From Flavobacteriaceae bacterium GF1 (GTDB lineage: Bacteria > Bacteroidota > Bacteroidia > Flavobacteriales > Flavobacteriaceae), in contig WNKP01000001.1 in assembly GCA_009797885.1 (NCBI GenBank), forward strand, positions 868,001 through 932,000: a DNA stretch of 64,000 nt, in the 5' to 3' direction. Made by a program: the position numbers and the translations under genes. Under the pieces are notes generated by a model. The model saw nothing but the letters and a program-made list of their open reading frames with translations, did not search any database and was not told where the DNA came from. Shown piece after piece: positions 25,193-33,642 of this stretch. Numbering within the stretch: position 1 is the first letter of the stretch; each line of letters starts with the position of its first letter.

Positions 25193-25590
25193 AAGTAAGG
25201 ACAAAACTACCAAGACAATTCACCTTAATTTTATTCGGGGCATTACTTCTTGCTTTTATGCTTCATTATTTTATGTTGAAGAAGCTTGATCTTGCCCCTC
25301 TAAACGATATGCTGGTGGCCTCCTATGGTATAAACTTTGTATTGGCCGTTGGAATTTTCATAGGACTGTACTATGCCAGGAAAAAGCTAAAAAATGCATT
25401 GGGTTTTTTGTTCATGGGGGGAAGCCTAATAAAGTTTGTGGTATTCTTCCTTGTTTTCTATCCAGTTTACCGGGCCGATGGGGAGATCCAACGTACGGAA
25501 TTCGCAGCTTTTTTTGTTCCCTATTTGACCGCCTTGGTTTTGGAAACCTATTTCGCATCAAAAATGTTGAATCAAGTATCTGATTCCTGA
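25189..25590 (+). CDS. Small membrane protein, DUF6168 family
   Basis: 133 residues, starting at the TTG of a TTGA overlap with atpZ. The longer open frame from 25075 lies inside atpZ and is not used. Four membrane helices are visible (about 9-25, 41-59, 66-86, 103-123). It matches DUF6168, a Flavobacteriia family that I recall between atpZ and atpB. The order resembles AtpI-like helpers of other phyla, so an assembly role is possible but unproven. Confidence 0.75.
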   Translation: MKVRTKLPRQFTLILFGALLLAFMLHYFMLKKLDLAPLNDMLVASYGINFVLAVGIFIGLYYARKKLKNALGFLFMGGSLIKFVVFFLVFYPVYRADGEIQRTEFAAFFVPYLTALVLETYFASKMLNQVSDS

Positions 25591-25657
25591 ATTTTTCACC
25601 CGACGCAAATCACTAAAAATAAAGCAACAAAGCTTTTTTCCTTTTAAGGGAAAGACT

Positions 25658-25665
25658 TACATTTG
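25658..25665 (+). promoter_or_regulatory. -7 promoter element TACATTTG of atpB
   Basis: Exact TAnnTTTG match 33 bases before the ATG at 25699. The TTG at 25663 is inside this box, so it is not the start codon. It suggests an own promoter for the atp genes besides read-through from sprE. Confidence 0.5.
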
Positions 25666-25698
25666 CACCGATTTTTAAAGACCGTTAGTTCCAGCGAA

Positions 25699-26835
25699 AT
25701 GCGAAAAACGTTTTTGAAGAGTTTTCTTCTTTTTTCTGTATTGATTCTAAGTCAAATTTCCTTCGGAAAAGAAAAGGAGGACAAACATGGCGAGGAAGGT
25801 CATGGTAAAGACCTTAAGACCGAAATCAAGGAATACATCCATCATCATTTACAGGATTCCCACGACTTCTCCCTTTTTTCCTATACCAAGGAAAATGGCG
25901 AACACAAGTATGTGGGCTTTCCCTTGCCCGTCATACTCTGGGATGATGGGTTAAAAGTCTTTTCTTCCTCTAAGTTCCACCATGGGGAGACCTTGGCTGA
26001 AGTGGATGGAAATCACTATAAGCTCTATCACAGCAAAATCTACAGGACGGATGCCAATGGGACCATTGATTATGACGAAAGCCATCACCCTACCAACATA
26101 AAACCCCTTGATTTTTCCATTACCAAGAATGTGGTGATGATTATCGTAACAGGCTTGTTGATGCTTTGGCTTTTTTCCAGTTTGGCGCGATCGTACACAA
26201 AAAACAACGGTATCCCAACTGGGGCGGGAAGGTTCTTTGAACCCATCGTCCTTTATATTAGGGACGATATCGCACGGCCCAATATTGGCGAAAAACGCTA
26301 CAAAAAATACATGCCCTTCCTGTTGACCATATTCTTCTTTATATGGTTTTTGAACATGTTTGGGATGACACCGCTTGGGATTAATGTCACTGGAAACATT
26401 GCCATTACCACTGCCCTGGCCATCTTAACGTTTTTGATTACGAATTTTACGGGAACCAAGGATTATTGGATGCACCAATTTAACCCTTTGGGGGATTCCC
26501 TGCCCTGGTATGGAAAAATACCATTGTATATCATTTTGGTTCCGATAGAGTTATTGGGATTGATCATTAAACCCTTTTCACTGTTGATTCGATTGTACGC
26601 CAACATGCAGGCCGGACACATTGTTATTGGAAGTTTGATTGGGTTGATGTTCATTTTTAAGAGCTGGCTTGGAAGTCCACTGTCATTTGGCCTAGCTTTC
26701 GCCATAATGTTGATCGAGGTACTTGTGGCATTGTTACAAGCCTATATATTCACCATGTTGAGCGCGCTTTACTTCGGTTTTGCCTCCGAAGAACACGAGC
26801 ACGATCATGGACATGAAGCCGAGGTGGCGCATTAA
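25699..26835 (+). CDS. atpB: ATP synthase F0 subunit a
   Basis: 378 residues from ATG 25699. A signal-like hydrophobic N-terminus (FLLFSVLILSQISFG) is followed by a long His/Glu-rich periplasmic region (about 25-145), then six membrane helices. The essential proton-channel arginine lies in SLLIRLYANMQAGH (about 296-309). The C-terminus is also His-rich (EEHEHDHGHEAEVAH). The N-terminal extension is usual in Bacteroidota subunit a. Subunit a carries protons past the c-ring. Confidence 0.95.
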   Translation: MRKTFLKSFLLFSVLILSQISFGKEKEDKHGEEGHGKDLKTEIKEYIHHHLQDSHDFSLFSYTKENGEHKYVGFPLPVILWDDGLKVFSSSKFHHGETLAEVDGNHYKLYHSKIYRTDANGTIDYDESHHPTNIKPLDFSITKNVVMIIVTGLLMLWLFSSLARSYTKNNGIPTGAGRFFEPIVLYIRDDIARPNIGEKRYKKYMPFLLTIFFFIWFLNMFGMTPLGINVTGNIAITTALAILTFLITNFTGTKDYWMHQFNPLGDSLPWYGKIPLYIILVPIELLGLIIKPFSLLIRLYANMQAGHIVIGSLIGLMFIFKSWLGSPLSFGLAFAIMLIEVLVALLQAYIFTMLSALYFGFASEEHEHDHGHEAEVAH

Positions 26836-26843
26836 AAAATAGT

Positions 26844-26872
26844 TTGGTCATTCACGGAGTTGAACTGACCAA
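26844..26872. repeat. Inverted repeat upstream of atpE
   Basis: TTGGTCA (26844-26850) and TGACCAA (26866-26872) form a 7-base stem with a 15-base loop, 40 bases before the atpE start. Possible mRNA structure between atpB and atpE. Confidence 0.35.
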
Positions 26873-26912
26873 TGGATAAGTGTTGAATTTTTAATTTTTA
26901 AACTAGATAGAC

Positions 26913-27104
26913 ATGGAAATTCCAGTAATGGTAGGTGCAGGTTTGGTAGTTATCGGTGTTGGTTTGGGTATTGGTAGGATTGGTGGTTCCGCTATGGAAG
27001 CCATCGCTCGTCAGCCTGAAGCATACGGTAAGATCCAAACAGCGATGTTGATTGCAGCTGCATTGATTGAAGGTATTGGTTTTGCTGCCCTTTTTGCGGT
27101 ATAA
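26913..27104 (+). CDS. atpE: ATP synthase F0 subunit c
   Basis: 63 residues, two helices joined by the polar loop ARQPEAYGK (32-40). Ion-binding carboxylate Glu53 lies in AALIEGIGF; the residue after it is Gly and not Ser/Thr, which fits proton rather than sodium coupling. It is shorter than the usual 75-80 because the N-terminal helix is short. Stem-loops flank the gene on both sides. Confidence 0.95.
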   Translation: MEIPVMVGAGLVVIGVGLGIGRIGGSAMEAIARQPEAYGKIQTAMLIAAALIEGIGFAALFAV

Positions 27105-27124
27105 TCAGTCATCTAAAAGCAAAA

Positions 27125-27147
27125 GGCTGCAACGGTTGGTTGCAGCC
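27125..27147 (+). repeat. Stem-loop between atpE and atpF
   Basis: GGCTGCAAC (27125-27133) and GTTGCAGCC (27139-27147) make a perfect 9-base stem with a 5-base loop, followed by a weakly T-rich CTTGCTTGTTT. It may act as a leaky terminator or a stability element that raises atpE mRNA relative to downstream genes. Confidence 0.6.
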
Positions 27148-27185
27148 CTTGCTTGTTTAAAACATTAAGAAATAAAGAAAAAGAG

Positions 27186-27686
27186 ATGGAAAAATTATTG
27201 GAGGAGTTTTCGTTAGGGCTGTTTTTTTGGCAAACACTGCTGTTCCTTTTGTTGCTATGGCTACTTTGGAAATTTGCGTGGAAACCCATTCTAAATGCGG
27301 TCAATGATCGCGAAGAAGGGATCAAAAATGCCCTTCAAGCAGCGGAGGATGCCAAAAAGGAAATGCAGAACGTTACTGCGGATAGCGAAAACCTTTTGCA
27401 GGAAGCCCGGGCAGAACGTGAAAAGATGTTGAAGGAGGCCCGTGAAATCAAGGAGAAAATGATTGCAGATGCCAAGGAACAGGCCCAGGTAGAAGGGGAT
27501 AAGATGCTAAAACAAGCACAGGCAGCCATAGAAAGTGAGAAGAAAGCCGCCGTTGCGGATATTAAGGAACAAGTGGCCACCCTTTCTGTGGATATTGCGG
27601 AAAAAGTAATCAAAGGGGAACTGTCCGACAAGAAGAAACAACTAAAGGTTGTTGAGGACATGTTGGGCGACGTTAAGTTGAATTAG
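27186..27686 (+). CDS. atpF: ATP synthase F0 subunit b
   Basis: 166 residues from ATG 27186. One membrane helix (about 9-29, LGLFFWQTLLFLLLLWLLWKFAW), then a long Lys/Glu/Ala coiled coil (about 35-140) that dimerises as the peripheral stalk, and a C-terminal delta-binding part. Length and pattern are ordinary. A 104-base spacer with an inverted repeat separates it from atpH. Confidence 0.95.
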   Translation: MEKLLEEFSLGLFFWQTLLFLLLLWLLWKFAWKPILNAVNDREEGIKNALQAAEDAKKEMQNVTADSENLLQEARAEREKMLKEAREIKEKMIADAKEQAQVEGDKMLKQAQAAIESEKKAAVADIKEQVATLSVDIAEKVIKGELSDKKKQLKVVEDMLGDVKLN

Positions 27687-27706
27687 TTAATAGAAAGAGG
27701 TTAGAA

Positions 27707-27762
27707 GTTAATGGTCGCAGGTAAAGGATCGATTGCATTTTCCGATTACCGGAACCATTAAC
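27707..27762. repeat. Inverted repeat in the atpF-atpH spacer
   Basis: GTTAATGGT (27707-27715) and ACCATTAAC (27754-27762) are perfect 9-base complements 38 bases apart. A third related copy, CGTTAACCAT, follows at 27771-27780. No terminator T-run. Confidence 0.4.
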
Positions 27763-27790
27763 CCACAAACCGTTAACCATAGCACGTAAA

Positions 27791-28330
27791 ATGAGTAATA
27801 GCAGGGCGGCCATACGATATGCAAAAGCAACCTTGGATTATGCCGTGGAGCAAAAAGTTGCGGACAAGGTGGAGGCGGATATGCGCAAGATTGCCGAAAC
27901 CATCTCGGACCATTCGGAGCTGCAGCAACTTTTGACAAGCCCAATCGTAAAAAATGAGGTGAAGAACGACTCCCTTTCGGCGATTTTTAAAGGAAGCAAT
28001 GAAATTACCTTGGGACTTGTAAACACCCTGGCAGACAATAAACGTATCGACTTGTTGCAGGAAGTGGCGTACAAGTACATCATTCAGTACGAAAAGATGA
28101 AGGGTGAAGATACGGCCGTGGTTACCACAGCAGTCGCCCTTACGCCGGCACTTGAAAAGAAGGTGCTTTCCAAAGTAAAGGAGCTTACGGGCAATAAAGT
28201 TTCCCTGGAGAATAAAATTGATGAAAGTATTGTAGGTGGATTCATTTTAAGGGTCGGGGATTTACAGTACGATGCCAGTGTGGCGAACAAATTGAATACA
28301 ATAAAACGAGAATTTACAAATAGTCTATAA
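27791..28330 (+). CDS. atpH: ATP synthase F1 subunit delta
   Basis: 179 residues, the normal OSCP/delta length. N-terminal RAAIRYAKATLDYAVEQ and C-terminal IDESIVGGFILRVGDLQYDASVANKLNTIKREF are family landmarks. It tops the F1 hexamer and binds the b stalk. The next gene follows after a 55-base spacer built largely of tandem heptamers. Confidence 0.95.
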   Translation: MSNSRAAIRYAKATLDYAVEQKVADKVEADMRKIAETISDHSELQQLLTSPIVKNEVKNDSLSAIFKGSNEITLGLVNTLADNKRIDLLQEVAYKYIIQYEKMKGEDTAVVTTAVALTPALEKKVLSKVKELTGNKVSLENKIDESIVGGFILRVGDLQYDASVANKLNTIKREFTNSL

Positions 28331-28346
28331 ACAACGGACATACCGA

Positions 28347-28381
28347 TGTCTTACATCTTATGTCTTACGTCTTATATCTTA
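28347..28381 (+). repeat. Five tandem 7-bp repeats between atpH and atpA
   Basis: TGTCTTA, CATCTTA, TGTCTTA, CGTCTTA, TATCTTA: five head-to-tail heptamers with the constant core TCTTA, filling 35 bases and ending four bases before the atpA ATG. Copy number may vary among strains. Confidence 0.75.
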
Positions 28382-28385
28382 AATT

Positions 28386-29966
28386 ATGGCGGGAGTAAAA
28401 GCAGCTGAGGTTTCAGCAATATTGAAAAAGCAATTATCAGGTTTCGAAGCAACCGCTTCCCTGGATGAGGTAGGTACCGTACTCCAAGTTGGGGATGGTA
28501 TCGCCAGGGTATATGGTCTTTCCAATGCAGAATACGGCGAGTTGGTGGAGTTTGATGGTGGAATGCAAGGTATTGTATTGAACCTGGAAGAAGATAATGT
28601 GGGTGTGGTATTGTTGGGGCCATCCAAGGAGATTTTGGAAGGGGCTACCGTTAAAAGGACACAACGTATTGCCTCCATCAACGTTGGAGAAGGTATTGTC
28701 GGCCGCGTTGTGGATACTTTGGGTACACCCATCGATGGTAAAGGTCCAATTGCTGGTGAAACCTATGAAATGCCATTGGAGCGAAAAGCACCCGGTGTAA
28801 TCTACAGACAACCGGTAAATGAGCCTTTACAAACCGGTGTAAAGGCCATTGATGCGATGATTCCAATTGGTCGTGGACAACGGGAGTTGGTAATCGGTGA
28901 CCGCCAAACGGGAAAAACAACGGTTTGTATCGATACCATTCTTAACCAAAAGGAATTTTACGATGCGGGAGAGCCCGTATATTGTATCTATGTGGCTATT
29001 GGACAGAAAGCCTCTACGATTGCGGGTATCGCAAAAACTCTGGAGGATAAGGGTGCTTTGGCCTATACCGCCATTGTAGCTGCAAATGCCTCCGATCCCG
29101 CACCAATGCAGGTATATGCTCCTTTTGCCGGTGCTGCAATTGGAGAGTATTTCCGCGATACCGGACGACCTGCCCTGATCATCTATGACGATTTGTCAAA
29201 ACAAGCGGTTGCCTATCGTGAGGTATCCCTCCTGTTAAGAAGGCCACCGGGACGTGAAGCCTATCCAGGTGACGTGTTCTATTTGCACTCAAGATTATTG
29301 GAACGCGCTGCAAAAGTCATCAATGACGATACCGTGGCCCAAAATATGAACGATCTTCCCGATACGTTGAAAGACAAAGTAAAGGGCGGGGGTTCCTTAA
29401 CGGCACTCCCCATTATTGAAACACAGGCAGGAGACGTTTCCGCTTATATCCCAACAAACGTAATTTCCATTACGGATGGTCAGATATTCCTGGAGCAGGA
29501 TTTGTTCAACCAAGGGGTCCGTCCTGCAATCAACGTAGGTATTTCGGTATCACGTGTGGGAGGTTCGGCACAGATCAAGTCCATGAAGAAAGTGGCCGGT
29601 ACCTTAAAACTGGACCAGGCACAGTTCCGGGAGTTGGAAGCTTTTGCCAAGTTCGGTTCTGACTTGGATGCGGCAACAATGAACGTAATTGAAAAGGGAC
29701 GTAGAAACGTTGAAATCCTGAAACAGGCCCAAAACGATCCGTTTACGGTTGAAGATCAGGTCGCAATTATTTTTGCAGGTTCCAAAAACTTGTTGAGGGA
29801 TGTTCCTGTAGCTAAGGTAAAAGAATTTGAAAGGGACTATTTGGAGTTCTTGAATGCCAAGCATAGAGGAGTTTTGGATACGCTAAAATCCGGTAAGCTA
29901 ACGGATGAGGTGATTGAGACCTTGACTTCGGTTTGTAAAGATTTATCAAGTAAGTACAAGGCATAA
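28386..29966 (+). CDS. atpA: ATP synthase F1 subunit alpha
   Basis: 526 residues. Walker [10 protein letters not shown] (about 171-179), [10 protein letters not shown], the [16 protein letters not shown] Walker B region and the alpha-family stretch [25 protein letters not shown] are all present. It holds the regulatory nucleotide sites of the F1 head. The catalytic beta and the epsilon subunits (atpD, atpC) are not in the window, in line with the split atp arrangement of Bacteroidota. Confidence 0.98.
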   Translation: MAGVKAAEVSAILKKQLSGFEATASLDEVGTVLQVGDGIARVYGLSNAEYGELVEFDGGMQGIVLNLEEDNVGVVLLGPSKEILEGATVKRTQRIASINVGEGIVGRVVDTLGTPIDGKGPIAGETYEMPLERKAPGVIYRQPVNEPLQTGVKAIDAMIPIGRGQRELVIGDRQTGKTTVCIDTILNQKEFYDAGEPVYCIYVAIGQKASTIAGIAKTLEDKGALAYTAIVAANASDPAPMQVYAPFAGAAIGEYFRDTGRPALIIYDDLSKQAVAYREVSLLLRRPPGREAYPGDVFYLHSRLLERAAKVINDDTVAQNMNDLPDTLKDKVKGGGSLTALPIIETQAGDVSAYIPTNVISITDGQIFLEQDLFNQGVRPAINVGISVSRVGGSAQIKSMKKVAGTLKLDQAQFRELEAFAKFGSDLDAATMNVIEKGRRNVEILKQAQNDPFTVEDQVAIIFAGSKNLLRDVPVAKVKEFERDYLEFLNAKHRGVLDTLKSGKLTDEVIETLTSVCKDLSSKYKA

Positions 29967-29970
29967 ATTC

Positions 29971-30056
29971 TTGTCATTCCTGTGTCACCCTAAGCTTGTC
30001 CAAGGGAAAGCAGGAGTCCTTAATAAATAGATTCCGCATCAAGTGCGGAATGACAA
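29971..30056. repeat. REP/MITE-like palindromic element between atpA and atpG
   Basis: An 86-base element with perfect 10-base terminal inverted repeats TTGTCATTCC (29971-29980) and GGAATGACAA (30047-30056). Inside is a second hairpin, ATTCCGCA/TGCGGAAT (30031-30051). The CATTCCTG...CGGAATGACA layout is of the dispersed extragenic palindrome type, and resembles the hairpins at 38419 and 38787. It fills most of the 99-base atpA-atpG spacer. Confidence 0.7.
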
Positions 30057-30065
30057 AAAAGAAGA

Positions 30066-30926
30066 ATGGCAAACTTAAAAGAAATACGTAATAGGATTGG
30101 AACGGTAAAGTCGACCATGCAGATAACGAGTGCCATGAAAATGGTTTCCGCTGCTAAGTTGAAAAAGGCCCAAGATGCCATAACGGCAATGCGTCCTTAC
30201 GCCAATAAGTTGACCGAGCTATTGCAAAACCTTAGTGGTAGCCTGGATGGGGATGTTGGGGCCAAGTACACGGATAATCGTGAGGTGAAGAAAGTACTTG
30301 TCGTTTCCATTACCTCCAACCGTGGACTTTGTGGGGCCTTCAATTCAAATATCATCAAGGAATCCGTTTCCCTATATCATGGGAAATACGGCGGCAAACA
30401 GGTAGATTATATTACCATTGGTAAAAAAGGAAATGATATTCTTGGAAAGAAATTCAATATCATTTCCAATGAGAGCAGCATCTTTGACAAGCTGACATTT
30501 GAGAATGTCACCGTAATAGCGGAAGATTTAATGCAACGTTTTACAACGGGGGAGTATGACCGGATAGAACTGGTCTACAACCGATTTAAAAACGCAGCGA
30601 CCCAAATCGTAACTACGGAACAGTTTTTACCTATTGTTCCCGTTGAAGGGGATGTGAATGCCAGCGCCGATTATATCTTTGAACCGGACAAGGCGGGAAT
30701 TGTGGAGCAGTTGATCCCAAAATCATTGAAAACCCAATTGTATAAAGCCATTCGGGATTCCTTTGCAAGTGAGCATGGGGCCCGTATGACAGCAATGCAT
30801 AAGGCAACCGATAATGCCGGGGAGCTTAAGGACCAATTAACATTGACCTATAACAAAGCAAGACAGGCCGCAATTACCGGTGAAATATTGGAGATTGTTG
30901 GTGGGGCCGAAGCTTTGAACGACTAA
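30066..30926 (+). CDS. atpG: ATP synthase F1 subunit gamma
   Basis: 286 residues. The N-terminal coiled helix begins LKEIRNRIGTVKSTMQITSAMKMVSAAKL and the C-terminal helix ends SEHGARMTAMHKATDNAGELKDQLTLTYNKARQAAITGEI; both are strongly conserved in gamma. It is the rotor shaft. It is the last gene of the operon and is followed by a terminator hairpin. Confidence 0.97.
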   Translation: MANLKEIRNRIGTVKSTMQITSAMKMVSAAKLKKAQDAITAMRPYANKLTELLQNLSGSLDGDVGAKYTDNREVKKVLVVSITSNRGLCGAFNSNIIKESVSLYHGKYGGKQVDYITIGKKGNDILGKKFNIISNESSIFDKLTFENVTVIAEDLMQRFTTGEYDRIELVYNRFKNAATQIVTTEQFLPIVPVEGDVNASADYIFEPDKAGIVEQLIPKSLKTQLYKAIRDSFASEHGARMTAMHKATDNAGELKDQLTLTYNKARQAAITGEILEIVGGAEALND

Positions 30927-30961
30927 AACAGAAACGGAAATAACCATTCCAAAACATAACT

Positions 30962-30992
30962 AAGCCCCACCTCATTGTGGGGCTTTCATTTT
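30962..30992 (+). terminator. Intrinsic terminator after atpG
   Basis: AAGCCCCAC (30962-30970) pairs with GTGGGGCTT (30977-30985) around a 6-base loop, followed by TCATTTT. It ends the sprE-atp transcription unit just ahead of the MFS gene. Confidence 0.75.
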
Positions 30993-30994
30993 GC

Positions 30995-32209
30995 ATGAAA
31001 TCAAAAAAGAGCGCCTTACTTTTTATTTTCATCACCATTTTAGTGGATGTCATAGGTATTGGCATCATCCTACCCATTATTCCGGAGTTTATCATGCAAT
31101 TAACGGGAGAGGGCAATCATATGGCGGTTATCTATGGCATGTGGTTAACAACGGCCTTTGCAGGAATGCAATTCCTGTTTTCCCCGGTTTTGGGTGAGAT
31201 TTCCGATCGGTATGGCCGTAAACCGATCCTACTGCTTTCCCTTTTGGGGCTGAGTATTGATTACTTGATCCATGCCTGGGCGCCGACCATCCTCTGGCTG
31301 TTCATTGGTCGTTTTCTCGCCGGAATCACGGGAGCAAGTTTTACGGTAGCATCAGCTTATATTGCAGATATCAGTACCATGGAGGAAAAAGCCAAAAACT
31401 TTGGACTTATTGGGGCGGCTTTTGGCCTGGGCTTTATTATTGGCCCTGGTATTGGAGGATATTTTGGTGATATCGATATTCGATTGCCGTTTTACATTGC
31501 AGCCGGACTCACATTTACAAATTTTCTCTTCGGATGGTTCGTGGTTCCCGAGTCTTTGAGCAAGGAAAACCGGAGACCGATCAATGTTTTGAAGATGGTC
31601 CCCGGGGTGTCCCTGGTTGCCCTAAAGAACTATAAAGGGGTTTTGTTGTTGATCGCTGCATTTTTCCTGGCCAACCTCGCAGGGCAGGCGTTACCATCGG
31701 TGTGGTCGTACTTTTGTATCGAAAGTTTTGATTGGAATCCCAAACAGATAGGCCTCTCCCTGGTGGTGGTAGGACTTTTGGTCGCCTTTGTCCAAGGATT
31801 TCTGATCGGTAAGGCAATTGGATGGTTTGGAAAACGTAATGTGGTCACCTTTGGATTTCTATTGTGGACCCTTGGGATGTTTTTATTTTCCCAGGCCAGT
31901 GAACCTTGGATGCTCTATGCATTTTTAATCCCCTATGCCCTTGGAGGGGTAGCTGGGCCAACGGTACAGGGCATTATTTCCAATCAAGTATCGGTAAAGG
32001 AACAAGGAATCCTCCAGGGATCGATTACGGGCTTGGTCAGCATTACTGCTATCCTGGGCCAATTAGTATTTTCACCGGTGTTTTACTATTTCATACGCCC
32101 CGAAACCAACTTGTACTTCCCTGGGGCTTCCTTTGCACTGGCATCTGCATTATTGTTCATTGCTTTTGTTTTGGCCACTGTGGCAATGAAAAGAATAGCA
32201 ATAACCTAG
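30995..32209 (+). CDS. MFS transporter, TetA-like (drug:H+ antiporter family)
   Basis: 404 residues from ATG 30995 (MKSKKSALLFIFI); an upstream in-frame start would fall inside the terminator. Twelve membrane helices. Motif A in the loop between helices 2 and 3 reads GEISDRYGRKPILL (about 68-81), with the related segment GKAIGWFGKRN in the second half; FGLGFIIGPGIGGYFGD is motif C, the antiporter signature. Closest in look to TCR/Tet proteins of Bacteroidota. Substrate cannot be told; tetracycline export is not implied. Confidence 0.88.
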   Translation: MKSKKSALLFIFITILVDVIGIGIILPIIPEFIMQLTGEGNHMAVIYGMWLTTAFAGMQFLFSPVLGEISDRYGRKPILLLSLLGLSIDYLIHAWAPTILWLFIGRFLAGITGASFTVASAYIADISTMEEKAKNFGLIGAAFGLGFIIGPGIGGYFGDIDIRLPFYIAAGLTFTNFLFGWFVVPESLSKENRRPINVLKMVPGVSLVALKNYKGVLLLIAAFFLANLAGQALPSVWSYFCIESFDWNPKQIGLSLVVVGLLVAFVQGFLIGKAIGWFGKRNVVTFGFLLWTLGMFLFSQASEPWMLYAFLIPYALGGVAGPTVQGIISNQVSVKEQGILQGSITGLVSITAILGQLVFSPVFYYFIRPETNLYFPGASFALASALLFIAFVLATVAMKRIAIT

Positions 32210-32303
32210 TTCCTGCAAAAATTGTGACTACTATTTCCAAAGTTTGATGTAACATTTTTGGCATTTTGAATCTAAAGGGAAAAACGATTCAAAATTCTTA
32301 ACA

Positions 32304-33155
32304 ATGAAAAACTCAAAAAACCTTGTTCTTTTACTGTTGTTATTGGTTATCTCCGTAAAAGCACCTGCCCAAAGAGAAGCATTTGAAGTTCGTGTCAAGG
32401 GTGCTGGAGAACCACTGCTTTTTTTCCCGGGCTTTGCCTGTACGGATGAAGTATGGGACGAAATAGTAACCGAGCTTTCAAAAAAATACGAATGCCATGT
32501 GTTCACCTTTGCCGGTTTCGGGAATGTTCCGCCCGTAGCATTCCCATGGTATCCCAAAGTAGAGGAGGCCATTTTGGATTATATAAAATCCAATAACCTG
32601 GAAAATGCCGTTCCCATAGGTCACAGCCTGGGAGGAACCTTGGCCCTTTCGTTGGCGACAAGGGAAAATGTTTTTGAAAAGCTTATCATTGTTGATGCCT
32701 TAACGGCTACTGGCGCCTTAATGATCCCAAATTACAAAAGTGAACATATGGTATATGATAGCCCATATAACAACCAGATTCTTACTATGGGTGAAGGGGA
32801 TTTTAGGGCAATGGCCACACAGATGGCATCTGGAATGACACTACATCAGGAAAAGAAGGACCAAATCGTTGATTGGATGCTCATGGCGGATAGAAAAACA
32901 TATGTCTATGGGTATACGGATTACCTTAAGGTGGATTTGCGCAAAGCGGTCAGTGCCATCCAAATACCGGTTACCATTTTTGCCGCCACACATCCCTTTG
33001 GAAAGGAAATGGTCAAAAAAACCTATGAAGAACAGTACAAAAAACTGGCCGATTATGACCTTAGGTTTGCGGAGGGCTCGGCCCACTTTATTATGTACGA
33101 TAAACCAAAGTGGTTAGTGGAACAACTTATTGCCGTCTTGACCAACAATGAATAA
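32304..33155 (+). CDS. Exported alpha/beta hydrolase
   Basis: 283 residues. A signal peptide (MKNSKNLVLLLLLLVISVKAPA) precedes the hydrolase fold. The nucleophile elbow GHSLGG holds the Ser at about 108; the oxyanion segment FFPGFACTD and late Asp/His region (YDLRFAEGSAHFIMYDKP, His near 265) complete a likely triad. Substrate unknown. Its last 8 bases overlap the ECF sigma gene, so all three genes here form one operon; the hydrolase may be tied to what the sigma factor senses. Confidence 0.85.
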   Translation: MKNSKNLVLLLLLLVISVKAPAQREAFEVRVKGAGEPLLFFPGFACTDEVWDEIVTELSKKYECHVFTFAGFGNVPPVAFPWYPKVEEAILDYIKSNNLENAVPIGHSLGGTLALSLATRENVFEKLIIVDALTATGALMIPNYKSEHMVYDSPYNNQILTMGEGDFRAMATQMASGMTLHQEKKDQIVDWMLMADRKTYVYGYTDYLKVDLRKAVSAIQIPVTIFAATHPFGKEMVKKTYEEQYKKLADYDLRFAEGSAHFIMYDKPKWLVEQLIAVLTNNE

Positions 33156-33642
33156 ACGTGACCAAGAATTTGAGCAGCTCTACCATGCCAATTATGACCA
33201 GGTGATGCGACTATGCCTTGGGTATGTTTCAGGCGATAGGGATAGGGCCAAGGATTTGGCCCAGGAGGTATTTGTAAAGGTTTGGAACAGCTTGAGTGAA
33301 TTTCGCAATGACAGTCATATCTCGACCTGGATTTATCGGATTGCCGTGAATACCTGTTTAATGGGCCTTAGAAAGAAGAGACCTTACGCCCTAAAAATGG
33401 AAATGGAATCTAATCCCACCATCGAGGATGAAGGGTCTGCCGAACGTAAGGAAATACAATTCAAGGAAATGTATAGGTGCATCAATACCCTTTCGGCCAC
33501 CAATAAAGCGATTATTCTAATGGAATTGGAAGGGCTCGCCCAAAAAGAAATAGCCGCTGTTATGGGAATGAACCATACGGCGATACGAACAAGGATACAT
33601 CGCATAAAAACCCAACTTTCAAAATGTGTACATCATGGATGA
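33148..33642 (+). CDS. ECF-type RNA polymerase sigma factor
   Basis: 164 residues. Region 2 (about 15-75: DQVMRLCLGYVSGDRDRAKDLAQEVFVKVWNSL...STWIYRIAVN) and region 4 (about 110-155: NKAIILMELEGLAQKEIAAVMGMNHTAIRTRIHRIKTQL) are clear. It overlaps the hydrolase at its 5' end and the membrane protein at its 3' end (ATGGATGA). The neighbouring membrane protein is the likely regulator. Confidence 0.93.
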   Translation: MNKRDQEFEQLYHANYDQVMRLCLGYVSGDRDRAKDLAQEVFVKVWNSLSEFRNDSHISTWIYRIAVNTCLMGLRKKRPYALKMEMESNPTIEDEGSAERKEIQFKEMYRCINTLSATNKAIILMELEGLAQKEIAAVMGMNHTAIRTRIHRIKTQLSKCVHHG

